Positions 1-7,268 of a DNA stretch of 14,868 bases are shown here, one piece after another. The notes under the pieces are model-generated. The model was given only the letters and a program-made list of their open reading frames with translations, did not search any database and was not told where the DNA came from. The translations under genes and the position numbers were made by a program. The DNA is taken from contig JAEWZY010000072.1 of NCBI GenBank assembly GCA_023394955.1, positions 1 to 14,868 of the forward strand, read 5' to 3'. Origin of the DNA: Bacillota bacterium. Lineage in GTDB: Bacteria > Bacillota > UBA4882 > UBA8346. Numbering within the stretch: position 1 is the first letter of the stretch; every line of letters begins with the position of its first letter.

Positions 1-127
1 TGGCTTGACCCGCTTTGGATAATACCAGGGTGATCGCTGCCGTGGTGGTCGTTTTGCCATGGTCCACGTGGCCGATGGTCCCTATGTTTACATGCGGTTT
101 GGTCCGTTCAAATTTTTGCTTTGCCAT
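1..127 (-). CDS. tuf: Elongation factor Tu, 5' part (str-operon copy), cut by window edge
   Basis: The first 42 codons of EF-Tu, the GTPase that carries aminoacyl-tRNA to the ribosomal A site. The ATG at 127 is preceded by TAAGGAGG at 138-145. The protein begins MAKQKFERTKPHVNIGTIGH and contains the P-loop GHVDHGKTT at about residues 19-27, which is diagnostic for EF-Tu. The gene lies 52 bases behind fusA on the same strand, the usual last position of the str operon. The rest of the gene runs off the left edge, so integrity cannot be judged. A second tuf copy ends at the other side of this window. The short gap after fusA shows no terminator, so co-transcription with fusA is the simplest reading. 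Confidence 0.97.
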   Translation of the reverse strand, partial: MAKQKFERTKPHVNIGTIGHVDHGKTTTTAAITLVLSKAGQA

Positions 128-179
128 GTTAACAATTCCTCCTTATCAAATCTAAGTTATAGATATTTTAATTTCAGGG

Positions 180-2249
180 TTAACTCTTTTGGATGATAGT
201 ATCGGCAATATTTTTCGGAACTTCATCATAGTGGGAAAAATGCATTGAATAAACAGCGCGTCCTTGAGAAGCCGAACGTATTGCCGTAGCATAACCAAAC
301 ATCTCGGAAAGAGGCACATGTCCCCTGACGACTTGAGCTCCGGGGCGGTTTTCCATTCCCTCGATCCGACCGCGACGGGAGTTGAAATCTCCCATGATAT
401 CTCCCAAGTATTCCTCAGGAGTAGTAATTTCCACTTTCATAATCGGTTCCAAGAGAACCGGCTTGGCTTTTTGAGCGCCTTCTTTAAATGCCATTGAACC
501 GGCGATTCTGAAAGCCATCTCCGAAGAGTCGACTTCGTGATAAGAACCATCAAAGATGGTCGCCTTGATGTCAACCATCGGATATCCGGCTAACACACCA
601 GTAAGCATTGCGTCTTTAACGCCAGTTTCAACCGGGGCGATATATTCGCGAGGCACTACGCCTCCAACAATCTTGTTTTCAAACTGAAACCCGGAACCAG
701 GTTCCAAGGGCTCCAACTCAAGCCAAACATGTCCATATTGACCGCGTCCGCCGGACTGCCGGACAAATTTACCTTCTGTTTTAACTGTTTGCCTGATGGT
801 TTCACGATAAGCCACTTGCGGTTTGCCAACATTAGCTCCAACTTTAAACTCACGCAAGAGACGGTCGACGATGATTTCCAGGTGAAGTTCGCCCATACCG
901 GAAATGATTGTTTGACCGGTTTCCTGATCGGTGTGGACCCGGAAAGTAGGATCTTCTTCAGCCAGCCGCGCCAGGGATAACCCCAGTTTATCTTGGTCAG
1001 CTTTAGTTTTAGGCTCAATTGCAATATCGATTACCGGTTCCGGAAATTCCATCGATTCTAAGATGACCGGATTTTTTTCATCACACAAAGTGTCACCGGT
1101 GGATGTGTCTTTTAACCCAACCACGGCAGCAATATCTCCAGTCGCAACCTCATCAATATCCTCCCGGTGATTAGCATGCATCCTTAGAATTCTTCCGATT
1201 CGCTCACGCTTATTTTTAGTCGAATTTAAAATGTAAGAGCCGGTCTTGAGTGTTCCTGAATAAACTCGAAAAAAAGCTAATTTACCCACATAAGGATCTG
1301 CCATAATTTTAAATGCTAACGCCGAAAAGGGTTCCGTATCAGAAAAGTGTCTGCTGATTTCTTCGTTTTGTCCAGGCACACTTCCCTTTACAGGCGGAAC
1401 ATCCAAAGGAGAAGGCAGGTAATCAACGACCGCATCCAATAGTAATTGGACCCCTTTGTTTTTAAAGGAAGAACCGCACAATACCGGAGTAATTTTTGCG
1501 GACAAAGTCCCTTTTCGTAGCGCCGCCTTGATATCCTCAACCGGAATGGTTTCGCCTTCCAAATACTTAACCATCAATTCATCGTCGAATTCAGCCAAGG
1601 CTTCCAGGAGCTTACTGCGGTATTCAGCGACTAAATCCGTTAAATCCGAAGAGATCTCTTTTGACTCGGTCTGAGTGCCAAGATCGTCAGTATAAATGAA
1701 GGCTTTTTCAGTTACTAAATCAATGATCCCGGTGAAACTATCCTCGGTGCCTATCGGAAGCTGGATCGCCACCGGATTGGCCCCTAACCGGGTATGCATC
1801 ATTTCGATGCCGCGGAAAAAGTCGGCTCCAACCCGGTCCATTTTGTTGACAAACGCGATTCGAGGCACGCCATATTTGTCCGCTTGACGCCAAACCGTTT
1901 CCGATTGGGGCTCCACACCGCCAACCGAACAAAAAACCGCTACCGCCCCATCTAGTACCCGCAAAGAACGTTCCACTTCAACTGTGAAGTCCACGTGTCC
2001 GGGCGTATCAATAATGTTAATTTGATGATCATGCCATACACATGTAGTAGCAGCCGATGTGATAGTGATGCCTCTTTCTTGCTCTTGAATCATCCAGTCC
2101 ATGGTGGCCGAACCATCATGGGTTTCGCCAATCCGATGCACCCTACCGGTATAAAACAGTATTCTTTCGGTGGTGGTGGTCTTACCGGCATCAATATGGG
2201 CCATAATTCCTATGTTTCTAACCTGCGTTAATTCAAATTTTCGCGACAA
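180..2249 (-). CDS. fusA: Elongation factor G (translocation GTPase)
   Basis: EF-G uses GTP to move tRNA and mRNA through the ribosome and, with ribosome recycling factor, helps split the ribosome. The protein is 689 residues from the TTG at 2249, close to the usual size of about 690. All G-domain motifs are visible: P-loop AHIDAGKT (17-24), switch I RGITI (59-63), DTPGH (81-85) with the catalytic His85, and NKMD (135-138), with GSSFKNKG further on. The later domains include the typical SGMGELHLEI and SGGRGQYGHV segments. I chose the TTG giving MSRKFELTQVRNIG because a GGAGG lies nine bases upstream. A longer TTG start at 2267 would place that Shine-Dalgarno sequence inside the coding region. 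The gene sits 78 bases after rpsG and 52 bases before tuf. Nothing is broken or missing. Confidence 0.97.
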   Translation of the reverse strand: MSRKFELTQVRNIGIMAHIDAGKTTTTERILFYTGRVHRIGETHDGSATMDWMIQEQERGITITSAATTCVWHDHQINIIDTPGHVDFTVEVERSLRVLDGAVAVFCSVGGVEPQSETVWRQADKYGVPRIAFVNKMDRVGADFFRGIEMMHTRLGANPVAIQLPIGTEDSFTGIIDLVTEKAFIYTDDLGTQTESKEISSDLTDLVAEYRSKLLEALAEFDDELMVKYLEGETIPVEDIKAALRKGTLSAKITPVLCGSSFKNKGVQLLLDAVVDYLPSPLDVPPVKGSVPGQNEEISRHFSDTEPFSALAFKIMADPYVGKLAFFRVYSGTLKTGSYILNSTKNKRERIGRILRMHANHREDIDEVATGDIAAVVGLKDTSTGDTLCDEKNPVILESMEFPEPVIDIAIEPKTKADQDKLGLSLARLAEEDPTFRVHTDQETGQTIISGMGELHLEIIVDRLLREFKVGANVGKPQVAYRETIRQTVKTEGKFVRQSGGRGQYGHVWLELEPLEPGSGFQFENKIVGGVVPREYIAPVETGVKDAMLTGVLAGYPMVDIKATIFDGSYHEVDSSEMAFRIAGSMAFKEGAQKAKPVLLEPIMKVEITTPEEYLGDIMGDFNSRRGRIEGMENRPGAQVVRGHVPLSEMFGYATAIRSASQGRAVYSMHFSHYDEVPKNIADTIIQKS

Positions 2250-2258
2250 TGTTTGTTC

Positions 2259-2264
2259 CCTCCA
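2259..2264 (-). promoter_or_regulatory. Ribosome binding site that fixes the fusA TTG start
   Basis: TGGAGG on the minus strand, nine bases before TTG 2249. It overlaps the first codons of the longer possible reading frame that starts at 2267, so it argues for the internal TTG. Confidence 0.75.
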
Positions 2265-2287
2265 CAAAACCCTAGAAGCTTACGAAT

Positions 2288-2327
2288 AACCCAATCATCC
2301 CATTTGGGTTGTGGCCTAAAAAGCCAC
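2288..2327 (-). promoter_or_regulatory. Two adjacent hairpins between rpsG and fusA
   Basis: Directly after the rpsG stop codon the transcript can form two neighbouring stems: GTGGC/GCCAC (2311-2327, 7-base loop) and AACCCAA/TTGGGTT (2288-2310, 9-base loop). No T-run follows on the minus strand, so they do not look like a terminator. They may be an mRNA processing or stability element, or a weak translational control site for fusA. The stems are seen in the sequence; the role is inference. Confidence 0.4.
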
Positions 2328-2801
2328 TTACCAACGATAATGAGCAAATGCTTTGTTGGCCTCAGCCATCTTATGAGTGTCTTCCCTCTTTTTAATCGAA
2401 GCGCCAACACCCTGTGAAGCATCTGTCAATTCAGCGGCCAACTTTTCCTGCATCGTCTTAAAATCGCCACGTTTCCGGGCATTAGTTACTATCCACCTAA
2501 TACCAAGAGCCAGACGACGATCCGCTCTTACCTCAATCGGAACTTGATAGGTTGCGCCACCAACTCGACGAGGCTTAACCTCTAAAATCGGCATCACATT
2601 CTTAATAGCTGTTTGAAAAACTTCCAACGGGTCTTTACCTGATTTTTCAGCAATAATGTTCATGGCGTTATAAAAGATACCCTCAGCTACACCTTTTTTG
2701 CCATCGAGCATAATTCGGTTGATAAACTGAGTAATTTGTTGACTCCCATATATGGGATCCGCTAGCACTTCCCTTTTACTTATAAAACCACGTCGCGGCA
2801 C
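2328..2801 (-). CDS. rpsG: 30S ribosomal protein S7
   Basis: S7 nucleates assembly of the 30S head by binding the 3' major domain of 16S rRNA, near the exit site. The protein has 157 residues, the common bacterial length being 156. It begins MPRRGFISKREVLADPIYGS and carries the family segments INRIMLDGKKGVAE (28-41), PRRVGGATYQVP (77-88) and HKMAEANKAFAHYRW at the C-terminus. The start is GTG at 2801, with GGAGGT at 2809-2814 and a seven-base spacer. It lies 18 bases after rpsL and is followed by two hairpins and fusA, the normal str-operon order. The 18-base gap is much shorter than the intercistronic S7-binding region known from E. coli, so that autoregulatory site is not present in the same place. 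Confidence 0.97.
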   Translation of the reverse strand: MPRRGFISKREVLADPIYGSQQITQFINRIMLDGKKGVAEGIFYNAMNIIAEKSGKDPLEVFQTAIKNVMPILEVKPRRVGGATYQVPIEVRADRRLALGIRWIVTNARKRGDFKTMQEKLAAELTDASQGVGASIKKREDTHKMAEANKAFAHYRW

Positions 2802-2819
2802 TTTTACTACCTCCGTTCA

Positions 2820-3254
2820 TTACTTCTTCTTAGTTGCGGCTGCTTTAGGCATTTTTGCCCCGTATTTGGAGCGAGCTTGTTTTCGGTTTTGAACCCCAGC
2901 CGTATCCAAGACACCTCTAACAATATGATAACGCACTCCCGGAAGGTCTTTGACCCTGCCACCTCTAATCAGAACCACGGAGTGTTCCTGAAGATTATGG
3001 CCTTCGCCCGGAATATAGGCGGTTACTTCCATCCGGTTGGTCAGACGTACCCTGGCCACTTTCCGTAATGCTGAATTAGGTTTTTTGGGAGTAACGGTCG
3101 ACACACGAGTACAAACGCCTCTTTTTTGAGGGCTACCGCCAGTCTTGATCATCTCTTCTTTGTTAACGTTATAAGTCCAGCCTAATGCCGGAGCTGCGCT
3201 TGTTTTGGATGCCGTTTCCCGACCTTTTTTAACCAACTGATTGATTGTCGGCAA
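2820..3254 (-). CDS. rpsL: 30S ribosomal protein S12
   Basis: S12 lies at the decoding centre of the 30S subunit and affects accuracy. From the TTG at 3254 the protein is MPTINQLVKKGR..., 144 residues, with the extra segment after residue 12 typical of Gram-positive S12. The decoding loop TPKKPNSALRK (55-65) has both lysines (57, 58) that match E. coli Lys42/Lys43. GGRVKDLPGVRYH (98-110) keeps the lysine and aspartate of the second streptomycin-linked loop, so no known resistance substitution is visible there. The tail is lysine- and alanine-rich (KAAATKKK). A GTG at 3263 would give a longer protein but overlaps the Shine-Dalgarno sequence. It is preceded by the L7Ae-like gene (80 bases) and followed by rpsG (18 bases). 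Confidence 0.97.
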   Translation of the reverse strand: MPTINQLVKKGRETASKTSAAPALGWTYNVNKEEMIKTGGSPQKRGVCTRVSTVTPKKPNSALRKVARVRLTNRMEVTAYIPGEGHNLQEHSVVLIRGGRVKDLPGVRYHIVRGVLDTAGVQNRKQARSKYGAKMPKAAATKKK

Positions 3255-3261
3255 ATGATCC

Positions 3262-3269
3262 ACCTCCTT
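3262..3269 (-). promoter_or_regulatory. Ribosome binding site that fixes the rpsL TTG start
   Basis: AAGGAGGT on the minus strand, seven bases before TTG 3254. The GTG at 3263 that would extend the frame lies inside this site, so the TTG is the better start. It also gives the family N-terminus MPTINQ. Confidence 0.8.
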
Positions 3270-3334
3270 CTAAATGTGTCGCAAATAATTTGTCGCTTAA
3301 GAATGTTACGACATCTTATCTGATTCCTAAAAGC

Positions 3335-3595
3335 TTATTTTATAATCGCGACCACTGAAGCCCCTACTTCTATCTGACAAAGCCTTCCCAACTCCTTTTG
3401 AGTCAAATTAAGAACTGTAATGGGAATCCTTTTTTCTTCACAGGAAGCAGTAATTTTATTAATTATATGGTCTTCAATATCACTCGCGATAAAAACTTGG
3501 GCTATCCTATCCTGTTGAATCACTCTCAATGTCTGTTTTAAGCCAATGATTCTTTCTTTGTTCTCTTTGATAATCTCAATGGCTCGCTGCGTCAT
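3335..3595 (-). CDS. ybxF: L7Ae/L30e-family RNA-binding protein (YbxF type)
   Basis: A small protein of 86 residues in the L7Ae/L30e/Gadd45 family. In Firmicutes such proteins (YbxF, YlxQ) bind kink-turn RNA. Visible family features are the IIGLKQTLRVIQQ segment (16-28), matching the RNA-contacting GxxxT region, a central VFIASDIEDHI strand-helix, and the C-terminal CQIEVGASVVAII that closes the fold. The ATG at 3595 has GGAGG five bases upstream. It is the first gene of the str operon, directly after rpoC, exactly where Bacillus and Clostridia carry ybxF; I use the symbol on that basis. It follows its own promoter and lies 80 bases before rpsL. Its RNA target in this organism cannot be read from the sequence. 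Confidence 0.9.
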   Translation of the reverse strand: MTQRAIEIIKENKERIIGLKQTLRVIQQDRIAQVFIASDIEDHIINKITASCEEKRIPITVLNLTQKELGRLCQIEVGASVVAIIK

Positions 3596-3653
3596 ACTAT
3601 CCTCCGCCGTCTTCCAAAAATAGTAGCGCCCGCCTCAAATCAGACACTTTATT

Positions 3654-3682
3654 ATATTAACATCATTTAATTGGAGAGTCAA
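3654..3682 (-). promoter_or_regulatory. Probable sigma-A promoter of the str operon
   Basis: On the minus strand TTGACT (3677-3682), a 17-base spacer, and TAATAT (3654-3659). An exact TATAAT overlaps at 3651-3656 but with a 20-base spacer. It lies between the terminator-like structure behind rpoC and the L7Ae-like gene, giving a leader of about 50 bases. Placement and boxes are seen; activity is inferred. Confidence 0.6.
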
Positions 3683-3703
3683 CAAAAAAGTTTAGTTACT
3701 AAC

Positions 3704-3774
3704 AAAAAATTAGTCGGGGGTCAGAGTTTGATAAATATGCTAAATATCACTATTAACTGCCAAACCGCCCGACT
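3704..3774 (-). terminator. Terminator-like structure behind rpoC
   Basis: Starting nine bases after the rpoC stop codon, the transcript can pair AGTCGGG (3774-3768) with CCCGACT (3718-3712). A second stem, GTTTG/CAAAC (3765-3761 with 3730-3726), is separated from the first by an uneven internal loop of 2 and 7 bases. A run of six T follows (3709-3704). The apical loop of 30 bases is large for an intrinsic terminator, so it may be partial. It separates rpoBC from the str promoter. Confidence 0.5.
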
Positions 3775-3782
3775 CCTATTTT

Positions 3783-6700
3783 TTATTCCGCTACAATCTT
3801 AACATTTCGGTAACGCGACATTCCGGTTCCTGCCGGGACCAGCTTTCCAATAATTACATTTTCTTTTAATCCCAGTAACGGATCTTGTTTTCCTTTAATG
3901 GCTGCCTCAGTCAACACTCTGGTTGTTTCCTGGAAGGAAGCGGCTGACAAGAAGCTGTCCGTCGCCAGAGACGCTTTGGTTATACCGAGTAATACCGGCT
4001 TAGCTGTAGCAGGTTCGCCGCCTTCGGCTTCTACTCGCCGATTTTCTTCTTCCAACTCAAAGACATCAACTAAGCCTCCGGGTAAAAGTTCGGTGTCTCC
4101 AGAATGTTCAATCTTCCGTTTCCGAAGCATTTGGCGGACTACAACTTCGATATGACGATCATTAATCCAAACCCCCTGAGAACGATAAACATTCTGCACT
4201 TCCTGGACCAAGTACTGCTGAACTCCGTGAATTCCCTTCACTTTCAAAATATCATGGGGATTCGCCGAACCTTCGGTTAGTAAATCGCCGGCTGTAACAA
4301 AACTGCCTTCTTTAACTTTAATTCTGGAACCGAACGGAACTTGATATGCCTTTTCCTCATTATTCTCAGTAACAACTGTCAGTTTTCTAACGTTCTTTAC
4401 TTCGGTAATTTTACAGACGCCGCTATACTCGCTGATAACAGCTTGGCCTTTTGGTTTACGGGCTTCGAATAACTCCTCAACCCTAGGCAAACCTTGAGTA
4501 ATATCATCTCCAGCCACACCACCGGTATGGAAAGTTCTCATGGTCAACTGAGTCCCAGGTTCACCGATAGATTGCGCGGCAATGATTCCAACTGCTTCAC
4601 CGACATCAACCATTTTTCCGGTAGCTAAATTTCTGCCATAACAGTTGATACACACTCCGTATTTACTGCGACAGGTCAGGACTGAGCGAATCGCGACTTC
4701 TTTAATACCCGCTTTGTCAATTACATCAAGCACTTCTTCGCTGATCTCCGCATTAGCCGGGACAATGACCTTTTTGGTTTCGGGGCAAACGATGTCCTCG
4801 GCGGCTACCCGGCCAAGAATTCTTTCCCTCAACTTTTCAATTTCCTCGTTACCTTCAACTATAGCGCTAACTCTAATCCCATCAGTAGTACCGCAGTCAT
4901 CCTCTCGAACGATAACATCTTGGGCTACGTCAACCAAACGTCGGGTAAGATATCCGGAATCGGCAGTCCGCAAAGCTGTATCCGCTAAACCTTTTCGAGC
5001 GCCATGGGTCGAAATGAAAAATTCCAAAACCGTTAATCCTTCGCGGAAATTAGCCCTAATCGGCAGATCAATAATACGTCCCGAAGGGTCGGTCATCAAA
5101 CCGCGCATTCCCGCTAACTGAGCAAGCTGCGCTGGATTACCGCGGGCCCCTGAGATTGACATCATATAGACCGGATTGAATTTATTAAGGCCTTTATTCA
5201 TAGCGTCAGTGACATTTTCTTTAGCTTTGGTCCAGATGTCGATAAATCTTTGATATCGTTCGTCACTGGTTATTAAACCGCGCCGGAATTGCTCTTCAAC
5301 TTGTTCAACCTGTCGTTCGGCTTCGTTTAAAATATCTATCTTACTAGGCGGAACCGTAATATCGTCGATAGCGATTGTGGTCCCGGAGCGGGTGGCAAAA
5401 TGGAACCCCATCCTTTTTATTTGGTCCAAAATCTCCGCTGTTTTGGCCACGCTATGGGTACGGGCGCACCTGCCAACTAACTTTCCAAGCTCTCCTCTGT
5501 CAATAACCCGGTTGGTTAATTGAAAATTAGCGATTGGGTCGGGATCTAAATCAAATTTAACTTGGTCGTTAAAAATAACCCGTCCTACTGTCGTCTCGAT
5601 CAACTGGCCGTTAATTCGGATTTTAATTTTAGCGTGTAATTCAACGACGCCGACATCATAAGCATTATAGACTTCGATAGCGTTTCCGAATAGCTTGCCC
5701 TCACCTTTAGCACCATCCCGCATTGTCGTCAAATAATAACACCCTAATACCATATCCTGAGTCGGAGTGGCGATAGGCCGCCCGTTTGCCGGCGAAAGAA
5801 TATTATGAGCGGAGAGCATTAATATTCTGGCCTCGGATTGTGCTTCAGCAGAAAGCGGCACATGGACCGCCATCTGATCTCCATCAAAGTCAGCGTTATA
5901 AGCGGAACAAACCAAAGGATGAATTTGGATCGCCTTGCCTTCAACCAATACCGGCTCAAAAGCTTGAATGCCCAATCGATGTAAAGTCGGCGCCCGGTTT
6001 AATAAAACCGGATGTTCCCGAATAACTTCCTCCAGGACATCCCAGACTTCGGTCTTTACTCTCTCAACCATTCGCTTAGCGCTTTTAATGTTATGAACAT
6101 ACCCATTATCCACTAAACGCTTCATTACGAACGGTTTGAACAATTCCAGAGCCATGTCTTTAGGAAGACCGCACTGATCTAATCTTAAATCAGGCCCTAC
6201 TACAATCACCGAACGCCCGGAATAATCGACCCGTTTTCCTAAAAGATTCTGACGAAAACGGCCTTGCTTACCTTTGAGCATATCGCTCAATGATTTCAAA
6301 GGACGGTTTCCGGGTCCGGTCACCGGCCGGCCGCGCCGGCCATTATCAATTAAAGCATCAACCGCTTCCTGAAGCATCCTTTTCTCATTACGGACAATAA
6401 TATCGGGAGCGCCTAATTCCAGCAGTCTTTTTAATCTATTATTACGATTAATCACCCTGCGGTAAAGATCATTCAAATCCGAAGTGGCAAACCGGCCACC
6501 GTCCAACTGGACCATCGGCCGAAGCTCCGGCGGAATCACCGGTATTACATCCATCACCATCCACTCGGGACGGCTTTCCGATTTTCGGAATGATTCCACC
6601 ACTTCCAAACGACGGATAGCCCTAATACGGCGTTGTCCGCTTACTTCTTTGACTTCTTTCTTCAATTCCACGGATGACTTTTCAAGATCAATCTCTTCAA

Positions 6701-7235
6701 GCAACTTTTTAATCGCCTCGGCGCCCATTAAAGCTTTGAAGTTTTGCCCATATTTTTCACGGGCTTCACGATATTCATTTTCAGACAATAATTGTTTTTT
6801 AAGGAGCGGAGTATTCCCGTTGTCCACTACGATATAAGAAGCAAAATAAATTACCTTCTCTAAATGCCGGGGTGATACATCAAGTAATAAACCCATCCGA
6901 CTAGGTATTCCTTTGAAAAACCAAATATGGGATACAGATGCCGCCAGTTCAATATGGCCTAACCTTTCACGACGAACCTTAGAACGGGTGACTTCAACTC
7001 CGCATCGATCACAAATGATTCCTTTATAACGGACCCGTTTGTATTTTCCGCAATGACATTCCCAGTCCCGTTGAGGGCCGAAGATTTTTTCACAAAAAAG
7101 TCCTTCGCGCTCTGGTTTTAAAGTACGGTAATTAATTGTTTCCGGTTTTTTTACTTCCCCACTTGACCAAGCCCTGATTTGTTCTGGAGAAGCCAAGCCG
7201 ATTTTTAAAGCGTCAAAATTATTAGCATCCAGCAA
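3783..7235 (-). CDS. rpoC: DNA-directed RNA polymerase beta' subunit
   Basis: The beta' subunit forms one pincer of RNA polymerase and holds the catalytic magnesium. From TTG 7235 it has 1150 residues and begins MLDANNFDALKIGLASPEQI, the standard Firmicutes N-terminus. The zinc ribbon uses Cys60, Cys62, Cys75 and Cys78. The catalytic NADFDGD is at 447-453 with Asp449, Asp451 and Asp453. The second zinc site is formed by Cys781, Cys855, Cys862 and Cys865. The trigger-loop region (QLAQLAGMRGLMTDPSG) and the C-terminal GEPGTQLTMRTFHTGGVA segment are intact. No large lineage-specific insertion is apparent and the protein is a little shorter than in Bacillus. It lies 33 bases after rpoB. A longer TTG start at 7262 would take in the ribosome binding site. 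Confidence 0.98.
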   Translation of the reverse strand: MLDANNFDALKIGLASPEQIRAWSSGEVKKPETINYRTLKPEREGLFCEKIFGPQRDWECHCGKYKRVRYKGIICDRCGVEVTRSKVRRERLGHIELAASVSHIWFFKGIPSRMGLLLDVSPRHLEKVIYFASYIVVDNGNTPLLKKQLLSENEYREAREKYGQNFKALMGAEAIKKLLEEIDLEKSSVELKKEVKEVSGQRRIRAIRRLEVVESFRKSESRPEWMVMDVIPVIPPELRPMVQLDGGRFATSDLNDLYRRVINRNNRLKRLLELGAPDIIVRNEKRMLQEAVDALIDNGRRGRPVTGPGNRPLKSLSDMLKGKQGRFRQNLLGKRVDYSGRSVIVVGPDLRLDQCGLPKDMALELFKPFVMKRLVDNGYVHNIKSAKRMVERVKTEVWDVLEEVIREHPVLLNRAPTLHRLGIQAFEPVLVEGKAIQIHPLVCSAYNADFDGDQMAVHVPLSAEAQSEARILMLSAHNILSPANGRPIATPTQDMVLGCYYLTTMRDGAKGEGKLFGNAIEVYNAYDVGVVELHAKIKIRINGQLIETTVGRVIFNDQVKFDLDPDPIANFQLTNRVIDRGELGKLVGRCARTHSVAKTAEILDQIKRMGFHFATRSGTTIAIDDITVPPSKIDILNEAERQVEQVEEQFRRGLITSDERYQRFIDIWTKAKENVTDAMNKGLNKFNPVYMMSISGARGNPAQLAQLAGMRGLMTDPSGRIIDLPIRANFREGLTVLEFFISTHGARKGLADTALRTADSGYLTRRLVDVAQDVIVREDDCGTTDGIRVSAIVEGNEEIEKLRERILGRVAAEDIVCPETKKVIVPANAEISEEVLDVIDKAGIKEVAIRSVLTCRSKYGVCINCYGRNLATGKMVDVGEAVGIIAAQSIGEPGTQLTMRTFHTGGVAGDDITQGLPRVEELFEARKPKGQAVISEYSGVCKITEVKNVRKLTVVTENNEEKAYQVPFGSRIKVKEGSFVTAGDLLTEGSANPHDILKVKGIHGVQQYLVQEVQNVYRSQGVWINDRHIEVVVRQMLRKRKIEHSGDTELLPGGLVDVFELEEENRRVEAEGGEPATAKPVLLGITKASLATDSFLSAASFQETTRVLTEAAIKGKQDPLLGLKENVIIGKLVPAGTGMSRYRNVKIVAE

Positions 7236-7242
7236 GGGATTC

Positions 7243-7249
7243 CCTCCTT
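7243..7249 (-). promoter_or_regulatory. Ribosome binding site that fixes the rpoC TTG start
   Basis: AAGGAGG on the minus strand, seven bases before TTG 7235. It lies inside the longer frame starting at 7262, which argues against that longer start. Confidence 0.8.
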
Positions 7250-7268
7250 CAATCGATCTCAATCAAAA

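Noticed and set aside
264..497. Plus-strand open frames opposite fusA, rpoB, rplA and others (such as 264-497, 6484-6837, 12297-12650)
   Set aside because: All are shadows of well-supported minus-strand genes; none has a plausible start context or known domain.
2820..3254. Possible streptomycin-resistance substitutions in S12
   Set aside because: Lys57, Lys58 and Lys102 and the neighbouring residues are wild type.
3704..3774. A kink-turn in the structure before the L7Ae-like gene, as an autoregulatory site
   Set aside because: The uneven internal loop has TCTGA on one strand, but the opposite strand has CG in place of the GA needed for the tandem G-A pairs, so it is not a standard kink-turn.
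4645..5121. A 158-codon open frame on the plus strand opposite rpoC
   Set aside because: It is the antisense of conserved rpoC codons, has serine/threonine-rich low-information content, no ribosome binding site and no family resemblance.
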